Origin: JAAYCI01 sp031551695
Lineage (GTDB): Bacteria > Bacillota > Clostridia > Oscillospirales > Ruminococcaceae
Length of the DNA stretch: 64,000 bases
Assembly: GCA_031551695.1 (NCBI GenBank)
Contig: JAVBNG010000018.1
Span: 21,462-85,461 of the forward strand
Direction: 5' to 3'
Positions 49,115 to 56,847 of the stretch are shown here, one piece after another; the first letter of the stretch is position 1, and the number at the start of each line of letters is the position of its first letter. Position numbers and translations under genes: made by a program. The notes under the pieces were generated by a model. It was not told the origin of the DNA. It saw only the letters and a list, made by a program, of their open reading frames with translations, and did not search any database.

Positions 49115-50031
49115 TCGATACCATCACCAGCTTCCTCGCCTCCAATATCCGCACCACCACGCCGCTGCTGCTGGCGGCACTGGGCGCCGTGTTCAGCGAG
49201 CGCGCCGGCGTTGTGAACATCGGCGTGGAGGGCGGCATGCTCATCGGCGCGTTCACCGGGGTGGTGGCGTCCTACTACAGCGGCTCCGCCCTCATCGGCG
49301 GCGCGGCGGCCATGTGCAGCGGCTTTCTCGTCTGCCTTGTCATCGCCTATTTTTCCATCACCATCCGGGCCAACCAGGTAATTGTGGGCACGGCGGTGAA
49401 CATTTTCGCCGGGGGCTTCACCATCACGCTGAACCGCCTCATCTTCGGCGTGTCCACCTCCGTCACCACCATCGATTCCTTCAAGGAATTCCCCATCCCG
49501 GGCCTGAGCCGGATCCCCATCCTCGGCTCCAGCGTGTTCACCCAAACCCTGCCGGGCTATTTTGCCTTTTTGATGGTGCCGCTCGCGTGGTTCGTGATGC
49601 AAAAAACACGGGTGGGCCTTGTGGTGCGCGCCGTGGGCGAAAACCCGGAGGCTGTCGCCACCATGGGCAACAACGTTATCCGCACGCGCTACCTTGCCAT
49701 GCTGTACAGCGGGCTGATGATCGGCCTGGCCGGGGCGTTCGTCTCTATGGGCTCCCTCAGCTCCTTCACCGAGAACATGGTGGCCGGGCGCGGCTTTATT
49801 GTGCTGGCGGCCGTGGTGGTGGGCAACTACACACCTGTGGGGGTGCTGCTGTCCACATTGCTGTTCGGCGCAAGCAGCGCCCTGCAATACCGCCTGATGG
49901 CCGGCAATTCCAGCATCCCATACCAGTTCTGGACAATGCTGCCCTACATCATCACCGTTTTGGCCATTTGCCTGTACCGCAGGGCGTCCAACGCCCCGGC
50001 TGCCAGCGGCAAGGCCTACAGCAGGGAATAG
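49111..50031 (+). CDS. BMP-type ABC transporter permease (second importer, second subunit)
   Basis: 306 residues starting at the ATGA overlap with the previous gene (AAGGAGG upstream). LLLAALGAVFSERAGVVNIGVEGGMLIGAF and GLVVRAVGENPEAVATMGNNV correspond to motifs of the permease at 38991. About eight membrane segments. Confidence 0.9.
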   Translation: MIDTITSFLASNIRTTTPLLLAALGAVFSERAGVVNIGVEGGMLIGAFTGVVASYYSGSALIGGAAAMCSGFLVCLVIAYFSITIRANQVIVGTAVNIFAGGFTITLNRLIFGVSTSVTTIDSFKEFPIPGLSRIPILGSSVFTQTLPGYFAFLMVPLAWFVMQKTRVGLVVRAVGENPEAVATMGNNVIRTRYLAMLYSGLMIGLAGAFVSMGSLSSFTENMVAGRGFIVLAAVVVGNYTPVGVLLSTLLFGASSALQYRLMAGNSSIPYQFWTMLPYIITVLAICLYRRASNAPAASGKAYSRE

Positions 50032-50041
50032 GGGGCGGCAT

Positions 50042-51571
50042 ATGGCATATTTGGAAATGAAAGGCATCACCAAGGTGTTCGGGTCTTTGCGGGCCAACGA
50101 CGAAATCGATTTTTGTGTGGAAGAGGGCGAAGTGCACGCGCTGCTGGGCGAAAACGGCGCGGGCAAAAGCACGCTGATGAACATCCTGTACGGCCTGTAC
50201 GCCCCCACTTCCGGTGAAATTTTCATCGGTGGCAAACAGGTTGCCATCAACGACCCGCTGGACGCCGTGGCCAAGGGCATCGGCATGGTGCACCAGCACT
50301 TCATGCTCATTCCGGCCCTCACCGTCATCGAAAACGTGGCGCTGGGCCAACGGGGCGGCGGCCAGGTGCTGGACTTGAAAACCGCGGCGGAAGAATTTTC
50401 CGCCCTGGCAAAACGCTTCAACCTGGACGTTGACCCCTGGGCGAAGGTGAGCACCCTTTCCGTGGGGCAGCAGCAACGGGTGGAGATTCTCAAGGCCCTG
50501 TCCCACAATGTGAAGATTTTAATTTTGGACGAGCCCACCGCCGTGCTGACGCCGCAGGAGACGCGCGGCCTGTTCGACACCATGCGCATGCTGAAACAGC
50601 GCGGCCACACCATTATTTTCATCAGCCACAAGCTGATGGAGGTGATGGAGATTTGCGACCGGTGCACCGTGCTGCGCCAGGGCGAAAAGGTGGCCACCAC
50701 GCCGCTCTCGGAAGTGAAGGACACCCACCAGCTGGCCAGCATGATGGTGGGCCACGCGGTGGACATGCAGCTGAACAAGGCCGACGCCGCGCCCGGCGGG
50801 GATGTGCTGGTGGTGGAAGGCCTGCACTTCACAAACAAGCGCGGTGTGCAGGCGCTTACGGACGTGAACTTTACCGTGCGCGCGGGCGAGATTTTAAGCA
50901 TTTGCGGCGTGGACGGCAACGGCCAAAGCGAGCTGGTGCGCTGCATCACGGGCCTGGAACGCGCCACGGCGGGAACCGTGCGCATTGCCGGGCAGGACAC
51001 CACCGCCCGCCCCGTGCGCGACATTTTGAACGCGGGCGTGTCCCACATCCCGGAGGACCGCCACAAATACGGCATGGTGGGCGGCATGAGCATTTACGAA
51101 AACCTGCTGCTTACCACCTACTGGAACGAGCCGTACACGATAAAAGGCTTCCTGAACAAAAAATGGTGCATCGAGCATGGCAAAAAATTGTGCGACACGT
51201 ATAATGTAGTCATGCACTCCATTTTCGGCCCGGCGGGCAAACTTTCCGGCGGCAACCAGCAAAAAATGGTGGTGGCGCGGGAGCTGGACCGCCGGCCGAA
51301 GCTGCTGGTGGCCACCCACCCGGACCGCGGCCTCGACATCGCGGCCACCAAGTACATCCAGCAGCAGGTCATCGCCGCGCGGGACGCGGGTGCAGCCGTG
51401 TTGCTGGTGTCTACAGAGCTGGACGAGATTATGGAACTTTCCGACCGCATCCTGGTAATTTACGAGGGCCGGGTGATGGACATTTTGCCGCAGAAGCAAG
51501 CCACGGTGGACCAACTGGGCCTGCTGATGGCGGGCGTGAAGAACAATGCCGCAGCGGGCGCAGCGCCGTAA
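50042..51571 (+). CDS. BMP-type ABC transporter ATPase (second importer)
   Basis: 509 residues with two ABC modules: Walker A GENGAGKSTLMN (about residue 35), signature LSVGQQQRVEILKAL, Walker B ILILDEPTAVL. The second module has GVDGNGQSELV and signature LSGGNQQKMVVAREL. Same architecture as the ATPase at 41022. It completes a second importer with one binding protein, two permeases and one double ATPase in plus-strand order. Confidence 0.92.
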   Translation: MAYLEMKGITKVFGSLRANDEIDFCVEEGEVHALLGENGAGKSTLMNILYGLYAPTSGEIFIGGKQVAINDPLDAVAKGIGMVHQHFMLIPALTVIENVALGQRGGGQVLDLKTAAEEFSALAKRFNLDVDPWAKVSTLSVGQQQRVEILKALSHNVKILILDEPTAVLTPQETRGLFDTMRMLKQRGHTIIFISHKLMEVMEICDRCTVLRQGEKVATTPLSEVKDTHQLASMMVGHAVDMQLNKADAAPGGDVLVVEGLHFTNKRGVQALTDVNFTVRAGEILSICGVDGNGQSELVRCITGLERATAGTVRIAGQDTTARPVRDILNAGVSHIPEDRHKYGMVGGMSIYENLLLTTYWNEPYTIKGFLNKKWCIEHGKKLCDTYNVVMHSIFGPAGKLSGGNQQKMVVARELDRRPKLLVATHPDRGLDIAATKYIQQQVIAARDAGAAVLLVSTELDEIMELSDRILVIYEGRVMDILPQKQATVDQLGLLMAGVKNNAAAGAAP

Positions 51572-51595
51572 CAGCCCGTGCGGCCAACCGCAAAA

Positions 51596-51648
51596 TTCGA
51601 ACCAGCCCGCGCACAGGTGCGGAGCGGGTGGCGCGGGGCTTGTTCGAA
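51596..51648. other. GC-rich inverted repeat after the importer operon
   Basis: TTCGAAC (51596-51602) pairs with GTTCGAA (51642-51648), and the adjacent AGCCC+CGC can pair with GCG+GGGCT. The hairpin lies in a 145-base gap with no T tract. Its function is unclear: attenuator, mRNA stabiliser or partial terminator. Confidence 0.45.
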
Positions 51649-51716
51649 CGAACGGTTCGGAGCCGAAGCTTCGTGCCGGGCGGTTCGCGCACCCGGCCCT
51701 ATTTAAGGAGTAAACC

Positions 51717-52889
51717 ATGCCAAACAACATCCACGCGCAAACGGCCGCCATCGCGGGCGAAATCGTTGAAATGCGCCGCTGGCTGCACCGGCACGCGGAG
51801 CTTTCTTTCGCCGAGCACGCCACGGCGGCATATTTGGAAGAACAGCTGAACGCCCTTGGCGGCCTTGCCGTGTCGCGGCCCACGCCCACCAGCGTGATGG
51901 CCGTGCTGCGCACCGGCCGCCCGGGCAAAACCGTGGCCCTGCGGGCGGACATCGACGCCCTGCCCATCACAGAGCCGGAGGGCCTGCCCTTCGCCAGCGA
52001 AAACGCGGGCGCCATGCACGCCTGCGGCCACGACGCCCACGCCGCCATGCAGTTTGGCGCGGCGAGGGTGCTGCTGCAAAACAAAGATAAGCTGAACGGC
52101 GAAATCCGCTTTTTGTTCCAGCATGCCGAGGAACAGCCGCCCGGCGGGGCCATCGAGATGCTGAAAGCGGGCGTGATGGAGGGCGTAGACGAAGTGTACG
52201 GCATGCACGTTACCACCACGCTGCCCACGGGCAAGTTCGGCATTTGCGGCGGCGTGCTCACCTCCAACACGGACGGCTTCACCATTACCGTGCGGGGCAA
52301 GGGCGGCCACAGCGCCATGCCGCAGGAATGCGTGGACCCGGTGCCCATCGGCAGCGAGATCATCACGGCGCTGCAAACCGTGGCCTCGCGGCGCATGCCG
52401 CCGGATGACACGCTGGTGCTGTCCATCTGCAAGGTGCAGGCGGGCACCGCCTACAACATCATCCCGAACGAGTTCACCATGGAGGGCTCCGTGCGCACCT
52501 TTTCCGCCGCGGCACGGCGGCGTGTGGAAGAACTGATCGGCGAAATTGCCCGCGGCATTGCCGCCGCACACGGCGCCACAGCGGACTGCCTTTTCAACAA
52601 AGGCTACGACGCTGTTTATAACGACCCGGCGCTGACAAACGCGGCGGAACAGGCAGTTGCCGCCGCCTTCGGGCAAAGCGCCGCCGTGGCCATACGGCCG
52701 GTGATGCCCGGCGAGGACTTTGGATATTTTTCATCTGTGTGCCGGGGCTTTTTTATGGAACTTGGCACCGCCAGCGCCGCAAAAAACAGCACGGCGCCGC
52801 ACCACAACCCGGCGTTTCGCATCGACGAAGACTGCCTGCCCCTGGGTGTGGAATACACTGTCCGCCTGCTGCTGGACAGAATGGAGTAA
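51717..52889 (+). CDS. M20 family amidohydrolase/peptidase
   Basis: 390 residues. The metal-binding and catalytic motifs of the amidohydrolase branch are present: ALRADIDALPI, MHACGHDAH (about residue 99-107), FQHAEEQPPGGA and PVMPGEDFGYFS near the C-terminus, with the inserted dimerisation domain between. It hydrolyses N-acyl or N-carbamoyl amino acids or dipeptides in the cytoplasm; the exact substrate is unknown. TTTAAGGAG site. Followed three bases later by an OsmC gene. Confidence 0.88.
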   Translation: MPNNIHAQTAAIAGEIVEMRRWLHRHAELSFAEHATAAYLEEQLNALGGLAVSRPTPTSVMAVLRTGRPGKTVALRADIDALPITEPEGLPFASENAGAMHACGHDAHAAMQFGAARVLLQNKDKLNGEIRFLFQHAEEQPPGGAIEMLKAGVMEGVDEVYGMHVTTTLPTGKFGICGGVLTSNTDGFTITVRGKGGHSAMPQECVDPVPIGSEIITALQTVASRRMPPDDTLVLSICKVQAGTAYNIIPNEFTMEGSVRTFSAAARRRVEELIGEIARGIAAAHGATADCLFNKGYDAVYNDPALTNAAEQAVAAAFGQSAAVAIRPVMPGEDFGYFSSVCRGFFMELGTASAAKNSTAPHHNPAFRIDEDCLPLGVEYTVRLLLDRME

Positions 52890-52892
52890 CCT

Positions 52893-53327
52893 ATGCCGGA
52901 AAATATTTTGTCTGTGCGGGCCACCTGCGCGGACGACCCACACACCGAGGTGCGGGGCCAAACGCACACCTGGCTTATTGACGAGCCGGAGCTGTTCGGC
53001 GGGCAAAACGCCGCGCCCAGCCCGGTGGAAATGCTGCTGGGGGCGCTGGCCGGGTGCGTTTGCGCGGCGGGGAACATCCTGGCTAAGGAAATGGGTATAC
53101 AGCTTGCCGGCATGCGGGTGCATGTGGACGGCGGCATCGACTCGCAGCGGTTTTTGGGCACCAGCGCCGAAGGGCGCGTGGGTTTTCGTAAAATCTCCGT
53201 GCGTGTGGACGCTGAGGCCGACTGGACGCCCGCGCAAAAGGAAACCTGGCTGCGCGGCGTGTACGAGCGCTGCCCCGTTGTGGACAACCTCACCGCCCCC
53301 ACCGCGCTGGACATCCAGTTCGCCTGA
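52893..53327 (+). CDS. OsmC family protein
   Basis: 144 residues of the OsmC/Ohr fold. The two reactive cysteines appear as GALAGCVCAAGNILA (about residue 49) and YERCPVVDNLT (about residue 130). Proteins of this fold reduce organic hydroperoxides or act as YhfA-like relatives of unknown role. Three bases after the amidohydrolase gene, so probably co-translated. Confidence 0.85.
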   Translation: MPENILSVRATCADDPHTEVRGQTHTWLIDEPELFGGQNAAPSPVEMLLGALAGCVCAAGNILAKEMGIQLAGMRVHVDGGIDSQRFLGTSAEGRVGFRKISVRVDAEADWTPAQKETWLRGVYERCPVVDNLTAPTALDIQFA

Positions 53328-53359
53328 AAAACGCCAAACACCCAAACATGGAGGCCAAT

Positions 53360-54142
53360 ATGCCGGAGCATATTTTTGACACCCACGCCCATTACGACGA
53401 CGGCTGCTTTGCCGACAACCTGGCCGAGGTGCTGGCTACCCAGCGGCAAAACAGCGTGGAGGCCGTCATCAACTGCGGCTACAATGTGCCGTCATCCAAA
53501 GCCGGTGTGGCGCTGGCAAAGCGCTATGGCTTCCTTTCGGCGGCGGTGGGCGTGTTTCCGCTGGAGGCGGCCATGGTGCCCCCCGGCTGGCTTGGCGACA
53601 TCCGCGCTTTGGCGGGCATGCCCAAGGTGGTGGCCATTGGGGAGATTGGGCTGGACTACCACGCGGGCACAGACACCCGCGCCTTGCAAGTGGATGTGTT
53701 CACGCGGCAGCTGGAGCTGGCGGCGGAGCTTTCCCTGCCCGTGCAGGTGCACACCCGCGACGCCGACGCCGACACCATCACCCTGCTGGAGCAGCACCGC
53801 CCGAAGGGCGTTATCCACCGCTTCGCCTCGCCGCCGGAAGCGGGCAAGGCCTACCTTGCCCTTGGCCTGTCCCTTGCCATTGGGCCAAACATCACCTACC
53901 CCGAGTTTCCCCACGTGCGGGACACCGTGCGCGCCATGCCGCTGGAACGGCTGGTGCTGGAAACGGACGCCCCCTTCCTGCCGCCCGCGGGCATGGAGGA
54001 CGTGCCCGCCACGTCGGACATGCTGGTGCATGTGGCAAAAACCATCGCCGCCCTGCGCGGCGGCGGCATGACCCCGCAAGCCGTGCTGGACATCACCTGC
54101 GAAAACGCCAAGCGGCTGTTTTGGCGCGGGGCGGGGCAGTAG
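53360..54142 (+). CDS. TatD family metal-dependent hydrolase
   Basis: 260 residues. Metal ligands lie in FDTHAHYDD (residues 6-14), IGEIGLDYH, VHTRDADAD and VLETDAPFLPPAG, the usual TatD set. Members are magnesium-dependent DNases/exonucleases. The ATG at 53360 follows GGAGG contained in an ATGGAGGCCAAT sequence; the first ATG of that sequence is too close. Last gene of the amidohydrolase-OsmC-TatD run. Confidence 0.9.
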   Translation: MPEHIFDTHAHYDDGCFADNLAEVLATQRQNSVEAVINCGYNVPSSKAGVALAKRYGFLSAAVGVFPLEAAMVPPGWLGDIRALAGMPKVVAIGEIGLDYHAGTDTRALQVDVFTRQLELAAELSLPVQVHTRDADADTITLLEQHRPKGVIHRFASPPEAGKAYLALGLSLAIGPNITYPEFPHVRDTVRAMPLERLVLETDAPFLPPAGMEDVPATSDMLVHVAKTIAALRGGGMTPQAVLDITCENAKRLFWRGAGQ

Positions 54143-54163
54143 GGCTTTAAGGGTATGTCATAT

Positions 54164-54203
54164 AAAAACAGCGGCTGCCGCCGCAAAGTGGCAGCTGTTT
54201 TTT
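54164..54203. terminator. Bidirectional terminator between tatD and the ThrE-type genes
   Basis: AAAAACAG..CTGCC (54164-54179, three-base bulge) pairs with GGCAG-CTGTTTTT (54190-54202). A and T runs on the two sides serve both strands. Confidence 0.75.
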
Positions 54204-54210
54204 ATTGTGC

Positions 54211-54678
54211 TTACTTTTTTGCCTTGGCGCGCTTTGCAAGCGTCCGGCAGGCGTTTCCCGCTTTTTCAAACAGCACCCCCGGCAGCGAATACCCCACCAG
54301 CATGCCCAGCGCAATGGTGCCCGCGCTCACCAGGGTTTCCATGCCAAACCTTACCGCCGCGGGCAAATTTCCCAAAAACAGGCTGTAGGCCGTGTGGTAA
54401 ATGGCCGCGCCGGGCACCAGCGGGAAAATGCCCGTGGTGATGAAAATGATGACCGGCGCGCGGGCAATGTTGCCCGCAAAGCGCGAAAACAGCATCAGCA
54501 CAAGGGTGGCCAAAAAACTGGCAAGGGCCACGCCGCCCCCTGCGCGGGTGATGCCGAGGTACACCACCCAACACACCGCCCCGCCCAGGGCGCACAACAC
54601 ATACCGCTTTGGCGGCACGGCAAACAGCACGGCAAAGGCCAGCGTTGCCACAAAGGCCACAAGGAACTGCACCGTCAC
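54211..54678 (-). CDS. Threonine/serine exporter-type membrane protein, small subunit (ThrE_2)
   Basis: 155 residues starting at a GTG overlapping the stop of the upstream gene. Five hydrophobic segments; GTIALGMLVGYSLPGVLFEK and FITTGIFPLVPGAAIYHTAYSLF are typical of the DUF3815/ThrE C-terminal domain. It should form a two-component exporter of threonine, serine or another small molecule with the product of 54675-55487. The longer frame upstream is only a shadow of that gene. Confidence 0.85.
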   Translation of the reverse strand: MTVQFLVAFVATLAFAVLFAVPPKRYVLCALGGAVCWVVYLGITRAGGGVALASFLATLVLMLFSRFAGNIARAPVIIFITTGIFPLVPGAAIYHTAYSLFLGNLPAAVRFGMETLVSAGTIALGMLVGYSLPGVLFEKAGNACRTLAKRAKAKK

Positions 54679-55487
54679 ACCATCACCCCCATCAGGTTCC
54701 AGCCAATCAGCATCACACCCACGCCCACCGCAATGCTGACGGCGATGAGCAATGCGTCCACAATGTGGATGAGGCCGGAGAGGAAGTCGCTGGTGAAAAA
54801 ATCGCGGATGGCCGTGGTGATGAGCACCCCCGGCACTAGCGGAATGATGACCCCGACGATGGCACTGTTCACAGCCGTGCCCATGCCCGCCAAAAACAGC
54901 ACCTTGCACACAAAGGTGGCCGTAAGCGCGCCCAGGATGCACTCGAGGTATTTGTTCAGCCGCAGGCGGCCGCTGGCGAATAAAACCAGCTGCAGCGCAA
55001 AGCCGCCCAGCAGCGCGACTGCGCTGTCGGCCCAGGTGCCGCCTAAAATATAACAAAAACCGGCCGCGCCCACGCCACAGGCCAAAAGGCGCAGCCACGC
55101 AGGCGCGCCGGGCATGTTGGCAATGGCGGCAAGGCGCCGCTTCATGGCGGGGATGTCGTCGCGGTGGCCGCCCTGCGCAATTTCGCGGGAAACGGCGTTC
55201 ACTTCCTCAATACGCCCAAGGTTCACCCTGCTTTGCGACACATGCCGCAGGGCATGGCACTCCCGCTCGCCCACGCTGCCAACGGTGACGATGATGCCGT
55301 TCGTCAGGATGTAGACGTGGTGGTCCTGCAGGCCGCAGGCCTCCAAAATGCGGATGACCGTCTCCTGTACGCGGAAAATTTCCGCCCCGTTTTCCAGCAA
55401 AATTTCGCCCGCCATCACCGCCAAATCCAGCGCCTGTTGGTCCTGTGTCAGCGCCGACGCCACTAAAACGCGCCCGCGCTTTTCCAT
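54675..55487 (-). CDS. Threonine/serine exporter-type membrane protein, large subunit (ThrE_1)
   Basis: 270 residues. A soluble N-terminal region (LAVMAGEILLENGAEIFRVQETVIRI, residues 22-47) with the conserved ENGAE motif is followed by five membrane segments (GVIIPLVPGVLITTAIRDFFTSD). This is the DUF1212/ThrE N-terminal domain. Together with the small gene it equals one ThrE protein. The ATG overlaps a short upstream reading frame. Confidence 0.87.
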   Translation of the reverse strand: MEKRGRVLVASALTQDQQALDLAVMAGEILLENGAEIFRVQETVIRILEACGLQDHHVYILTNGIIVTVGSVGERECHALRHVSQSRVNLGRIEEVNAVSREIAQGGHRDDIPAMKRRLAAIANMPGAPAWLRLLACGVGAAGFCYILGGTWADSAVALLGGFALQLVLFASGRLRLNKYLECILGALTATFVCKVLFLAGMGTAVNSAIVGVIIPLVPGVLITTAIRDFFTSDFLSGLIHIVDALLIAVSIAVGVGVMLIGWNLMGVMV

Positions 55488-55579
55488 CCCATCAGCACCG
55501 TGCTGCGCCTGCCGGGCAGTTTCACGCCGTTTTTGCGCGGGCCGCCTGCAAGCACCACAATCCTTTTCCCACCGGCCAT
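55463..55579 (-). pseudogene. Short reading frame, possible flavoprotein fragment or leader peptide
   Basis: 38 codons with a good GGAGG site eight bases upstream. The first 18 residues (MAGGKRIVVLAGGPRKNG) look like the start of an NADPH-dependent FMN reductase with its phosphate loop. The frame then leaves that family and stops inside the ThrE_1 gene. It may be the remnant of a reductase gene, or serve to couple translation to ThrE_1. Confidence 0.4.
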
Positions 55580-55787
55580 GTTGAAATCCCTCCGTTTATT
55601 CGGCGTTATACGCGCCGGTTGATTGCATCCGGTCCAAATCGCACCTGTTACAATTCTATTCTAAACCGCGGGAAAATCAAGTGCTCCCGGAAAGAAGGAG
55701 GCGCATTTTAAAAAATTACAACGATTCATCAAAAATTAACTATTTGGTGAACTTTTTTTACTTTTTTTCATATTTACACTTTTTTAA

Positions 55788-55816
55788 TTTACAATTGCTT
55801 TACCCGATGCTAAACT
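55788..55816 (+). promoter_or_regulatory. Promoter of the lipoprotein gene
   Basis: TTTACA (55788-55793) and TAAACT (55811-55816) are spaced by 17 bases, within an unusually AT-rich stretch (55700-55830). The remainder of the 280-base gap from 55580 holds no gene that I can see. Confidence 0.6.
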
Positions 55817-55860
55817 GTTAACATACCCCACAAACGCCCTTGGCGCAGGAGTTTCCTCTT

Positions 55861-56436
55861 ATGAAAAACATTGTGCTGCTTGTTTTGGCGCTCGCTTTGC
55901 TTGTTCCCCTTGCCGCCTGCGGCTCCGACAAACAGCTGGACCTTGGCGAATTTGACCTATACAAAAGCGGCAGGGTGGCAGCCAGCCCGGAGGGTGAAGC
56001 CATCTCGGTGCACAAGGGAGACGGCAACTTTACAACAAAGCGCGGCATTGCCGTTGGCAGCCCGGTAAGCGATATCGTCCGCGCCTACAGGGGCGTGCCC
56101 GCCTATATCATCAGCGACCAGCGCGAGCTGGACTATGCGGAGCAGGCGGAGAAAAACTCAGTGGACCTTGCCGCCTACCTGGACGCCCACCCGGACCGCA
56201 CCGTGCAGTGTGTGATGTACGAGCTTGCCTACATTGGCGACGAACCGGCCAGCCGCACAGATTTACTGGACGCCTATGAACAAATGCGCGATGGCGCCGA
56301 CGTGGAAACCACGGAATACGCCCTGTGCATCTTTACTGACGGCGAGCGCGTCACGCTGATCAACACCGGCAAGTATGTAACCAATAAGGACAATGTGCCG
56401 CCTTTGGAGGAAGGAACTGCGGAAGACGCCGCCTGA
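55861..56436 (+). CDS. Hypothetical lipoprotein
   Basis: 191 residues. Signal peptide with lipobox (PLAACG), then a mixed alpha/beta domain with no motif that I recognise; KRGIAVGSPVSDIVRAYRGVPAY resembles the beginning of small secreted domains that bind peptides or cell-wall parts, but this is weak. The C-terminus is acidic. Monocistronic, with a CAGGAG site before the ATG. Confidence 0.7.
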   Translation: MKNIVLLVLALALLVPLAACGSDKQLDLGEFDLYKSGRVAASPEGEAISVHKGDGNFTTKRGIAVGSPVSDIVRAYRGVPAYIISDQRELDYAEQAEKNSVDLAAYLDAHPDRTVQCVMYELAYIGDEPASRTDLLDAYEQMRDGADVETTEYALCIFTDGERVTLINTGKYVTNKDNVPPLEEGTAEDAA

Positions 56437-56447
56437 GACAGCTTAAA

Positions 56448-56847
56448 AAAAGATGAACTTATGGACTTTTTTGATATTGTGGGGGGCGCGTGGCCGTTAC
56501 CGGGGGCTTTTGGGCGCGTCCGCTCTCCGGGATGATTTGGAGCGCATCGAAAAGTCGGCTTCCCATTTGCCGGTACCGCCAAATATACGCCCGTGTGCAC
56601 CATCGTGCCCGTTGTCAAGCCAGGAACGCCGTGGACCAAAAGGAAAAAATGCCCCTGCAGGGGCGGGTAAAATTTATATAGCGTGTTGTCACAGAGACTG
56701 GTTGCAGCCGGCGGATTTTCTCCGCCGGTTGTGTTTTTGGTCTGCAAAACATTCGACAGCAATGTACAAAAAAGTTTACGCTTCAACGCCTACAATAGAC
56801 ATAGATGCCTGTGATATCCGTGTCACGATACCAGAAAGGAGCCTTTT
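56448..56847. other. Gene-free region with two opposed terminator-like hairpins
   Basis: No convincing gene. On the plus strand an open stretch 56536-56670 without a start codon follows an in-frame TGA, and may be the tail of a decayed small gene. GCCCC/GGGGC (56651-56664) with an A run on the left is a terminator for the minus strand. CCGGCGGA/TCCGCCGG (56708-56715 and 56721-56728) followed by TTGTGTTTTT is one for the plus strand. Their order suggests leftovers of rearrangement or a short repeated intergenic element. Confidence 0.45.

Noticed and set aside
51596..51648. GGGTGG-containing hairpin before the amidohydrolase considered as a T-box leader
   Set aside because: The conserved T-box segment is not complete, no specifier region or terminator is present, and the downstream gene is not a typical target.
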